Part shown: positions 5,583 to 6,487 of the stretch, piece after piece
How the letters are laid out: each line of letters opens with the position of its first letter
Position numbering within the stretch: position 1 is the stretch's first letter
Source of the DNA: Actinobacteria bacterium 21-64-8
Lineage (GTDB): Bacteria; Actinomycetota; Acidimicrobiia; Acidimicrobiales; RAAP-2
Length of the DNA stretch: 6,487 bases
Direction of reading: 5' to 3'
Assembly: GCA_002255315.1 (NCBI GenBank)
Contig: NCBD01000052.1
Location: 1-6,487, forward strand
The notes under the pieces: generated by a model
What the model saw: the letters and a program-made list of their open reading frames with translations, nothing else
Database searches by the model: none
What the model was told of the DNA's origin: nothing
Translations under genes and position numbers: made by a program

Positions 5583-6386
5583 CTAGGAACCTAAGTAGTC
5601 GCTCACCGCGCGTTCACTCAGCACTCCACGCAATGCGCTCACTTCGTGAGCGATATCGCGACACAAGGTCTCGGCGCGTTCGTTGCTGACGCCCGAGCCC
5701 GCCTGGCGTAACGGCGCCGTTAGATCGTCGATAATACCGACTTCGCGTTCAACCACACGACGAAGCGCCCCCAGGAGTCGTACGTCCACGCCACGTTCGA
5801 GCAACGCGCGCGCCTGCGCGCAGACGCGGAGGTCGATCGCTCGATAGAGCGTCTCACCTGAACGTCGCTCGGGCACAATTAAACCAATCGCGAGTAATTG
5901 GTTCAAAGATTCTGGCGTCAATCCCGAAATCGAAAGAATCTCTTCAACGTCGAAGAACTCCTTGACCGGTGCCTCGTGGGCGTCGCGCGTCGGTTCGGGC
6001 GTGACGACGTGCAGCGTCGCTCGCGTCGGCGCACTCGATGTCGTGGGTGCAGGAATGGAAACCGTCGAAGTGGCCAATTCACGCGCCGCACGACGAGGCG
6101 TGGTCGAAAGTCCACTAGGCGACTCATCTCGAAGTAGTCCCTGCTCGATAAGTCGAAGGCGCACCACTTTAAGTGGCACGAACTCCTCTTGAGCGAGACG
6201 AATCGCTTCGCGTAAACACGCCACGTCACGCTCGGAGTAGAGACGATAACCCTTGCGCGAACGCGCGGGTAGCACGAGACCTTTTTCTTCGTAGTAGCGA
6301 ATCTTCGAGAGTTCGATATCGGGAAACTCTCGTCGAAGTTGTGCGTGCACCTCACCAATGCGAAGTACGCCAGAACCACTGCTCAT
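5583..6386 (-). CDS. ftsR: MerR-family transcriptional regulator, FtsR/Rv1828 type
   Basis: A 267-residue DNA-binding protein. Residues 8-84 are a MerR winged helix-turn-helix: LRIGEVHAQL, then SKIRYYEEKGLVLPAR at 27-42, KGYRLYSERDVACLREA at 45-61 and FVPLKVVRLRL at 69-79. The wording (FPDIELSKIRYYEEKGLV) is typical of Rv1828 and corynebacterial FtsR, an activator of ftsZ, rather than of metal- or drug-sensing MerR proteins. A Ser/Thr/Pro-rich linker spans about 88-140. The C-terminal part (144-267) begins with a second MerR-like segment, GLIVPERRSGETLYRAIDLRV at 168-188, and ends in helices containing EREVGIIDDLTAPLRQ at 213-228, also typical of this group. Cys58, Cys189 and Cys242 are scattered and do not form a metal site. 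The ATG overlaps the FHA stop as ATGA and has a strong Shine-Dalgarno. The FHA and DUF151 neighbours independently support the assignment; a role in cell division is inferred from family. Confidence 0.85.
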   Translation of the reverse strand: MSSGSGVLRIGEVHAQLRREFPDIELSKIRYYEEKGLVLPARSRKGYRLYSERDVACLREAIRLAQEEFVPLKVVRLRLIEQGLLRDESPSGLSTTPRRAARELATSTVSIPAPTTSSAPTRATLHVVTPEPTRDAHEAPVKEFFDVEEILSISGLTPESLNQLLAIGLIVPERRSGETLYRAIDLRVCAQARALLERGVDVRLLGALRRVVEREVGIIDDLTAPLRQAGSGVSNERAETLCRDIAHEVSALRGVLSERAVSDYLGS

Positions 6387-6487
6387 GTGGAGGCCTCCCA
6401 GAAAACCAATTTGAACTTACCTATTTGGACCTCGTCGGCCGAATGCAACGTGGTCTCTTCCACGCGCGCGCCATTGACGTAGGTGCC
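6383..6487 (-). CDS. FHA-domain protein (GarA/OdhI-like), C-terminal end only
   Basis: The last 34 codons of a gene that continues beyond the window edge. The visible protein reads GTYVNGARVEE followed by TTLHSADEVQIGKFKLVF and then WEAST, which is the final third of a forkhead-associated domain: the G-T-x-V-N-G turn contacting phosphothreonine peptides, then the L-x-x-x-D-x-v-x-i-G-x-f-x-L-v-F strands. In Actinobacteria the FHA protein directly upstream of the FtsR-type regulator is GarA/OdhI, a phospho-switch controlling 2-oxoglutarate metabolism, and it also ends right after the FHA domain. The N-terminal phosphorylated Thr motif needed to confirm GarA is outside the window, so I leave the symbol empty. 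The TGA stop overlaps the regulator's ATG as ATGA. Confidence 0.85.
   Translation of the reverse strand, partial: GTYVNGARVEETTLHSADEVQIGKFKLVFWEAST
6394..6399 (-). promoter_or_regulatory. Shine-Dalgarno of the ftsR-like gene
   Basis: The minus strand reads GGGAGG seven bases before the ATG at 6386, a near-ideal site located inside the last codons of the FHA gene. It fixes the ATG as start. Confidence 0.75.

Noticed and set aside
6389..6398. Palindrome GGAGGCCTCC covering the Shine-Dalgarno of the ftsR-like gene
   Set aside because: As a hairpin it would have only about three base pairs around a four-base loop, too weak to hide the ribosome site, and it is part of the FHA coding sequence.

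Overview
The window is a gene-dense, ordinary-looking chromosomal segment from a high-GC actinobacterium. Three things point to Actinobacteria: the minus-strand order FHA protein, then a MerR regulator of the FtsR/Rv1828 type, then a DUF151 bifunctional nuclease; GTG starts; and exported proteins with Thr-rich stalks. The poly-Thr stalk, the DUF4232 protein and the extreme compactness make me lean towards an Acidimicrobiia-type lineage, but that is an inference from style, not from a marker gene. I see no mobile element, CRISPR array, tRNA or rRNA, and no convincing new multi-gene system.

Layout: (1) 1-1318, plus strand: the 3' part of thiD (thiamin synthesis), overlapped by one base by an exported protein of unknown family. 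(2) 3392-1315, minus strand: an alpha/beta hydrolase followed by a GT87/DUF2029-like multi-spanning membrane glycosyltransferase, linked by an ATGA overlap. (3) 3393-3437: a 45-bp divergent control region. (4) 3438-4424, plus strand: an AcuI/YhdH-type zinc-independent quinone-oxidoreductase-like enzyme. (5) 6487-4421, minus strand: the end of an FHA-domain (GarA/OdhI-like) gene, the FtsR-like MerR regulator, the DUF151 nuclease and an exported DUF4232 protein. Three of the four genes in this last run overlap their upstream neighbour by four bases or are overlapped in that way.

Only about 83 bases (3393-3437 and 5545-5582) lie outside genes, so there is no gene-free stretch over 300 bases. Both convergent gene ends overlap through the same tetranucleotide, TTAG, which leaves no room for a conventional intergenic terminator. 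The three starts that are preceded by non-coding DNA all show a TANNNT hexamer exactly six bases before the start codon and no usable Shine-Dalgarno, which suggests leaderless transcripts. Of the overlapping internal starts, two (the MerR gene and the DUF4232 gene) do have Shine-Dalgarno sequences. This split between leaderless first genes and leadered internal genes is the most interesting pattern in the window.
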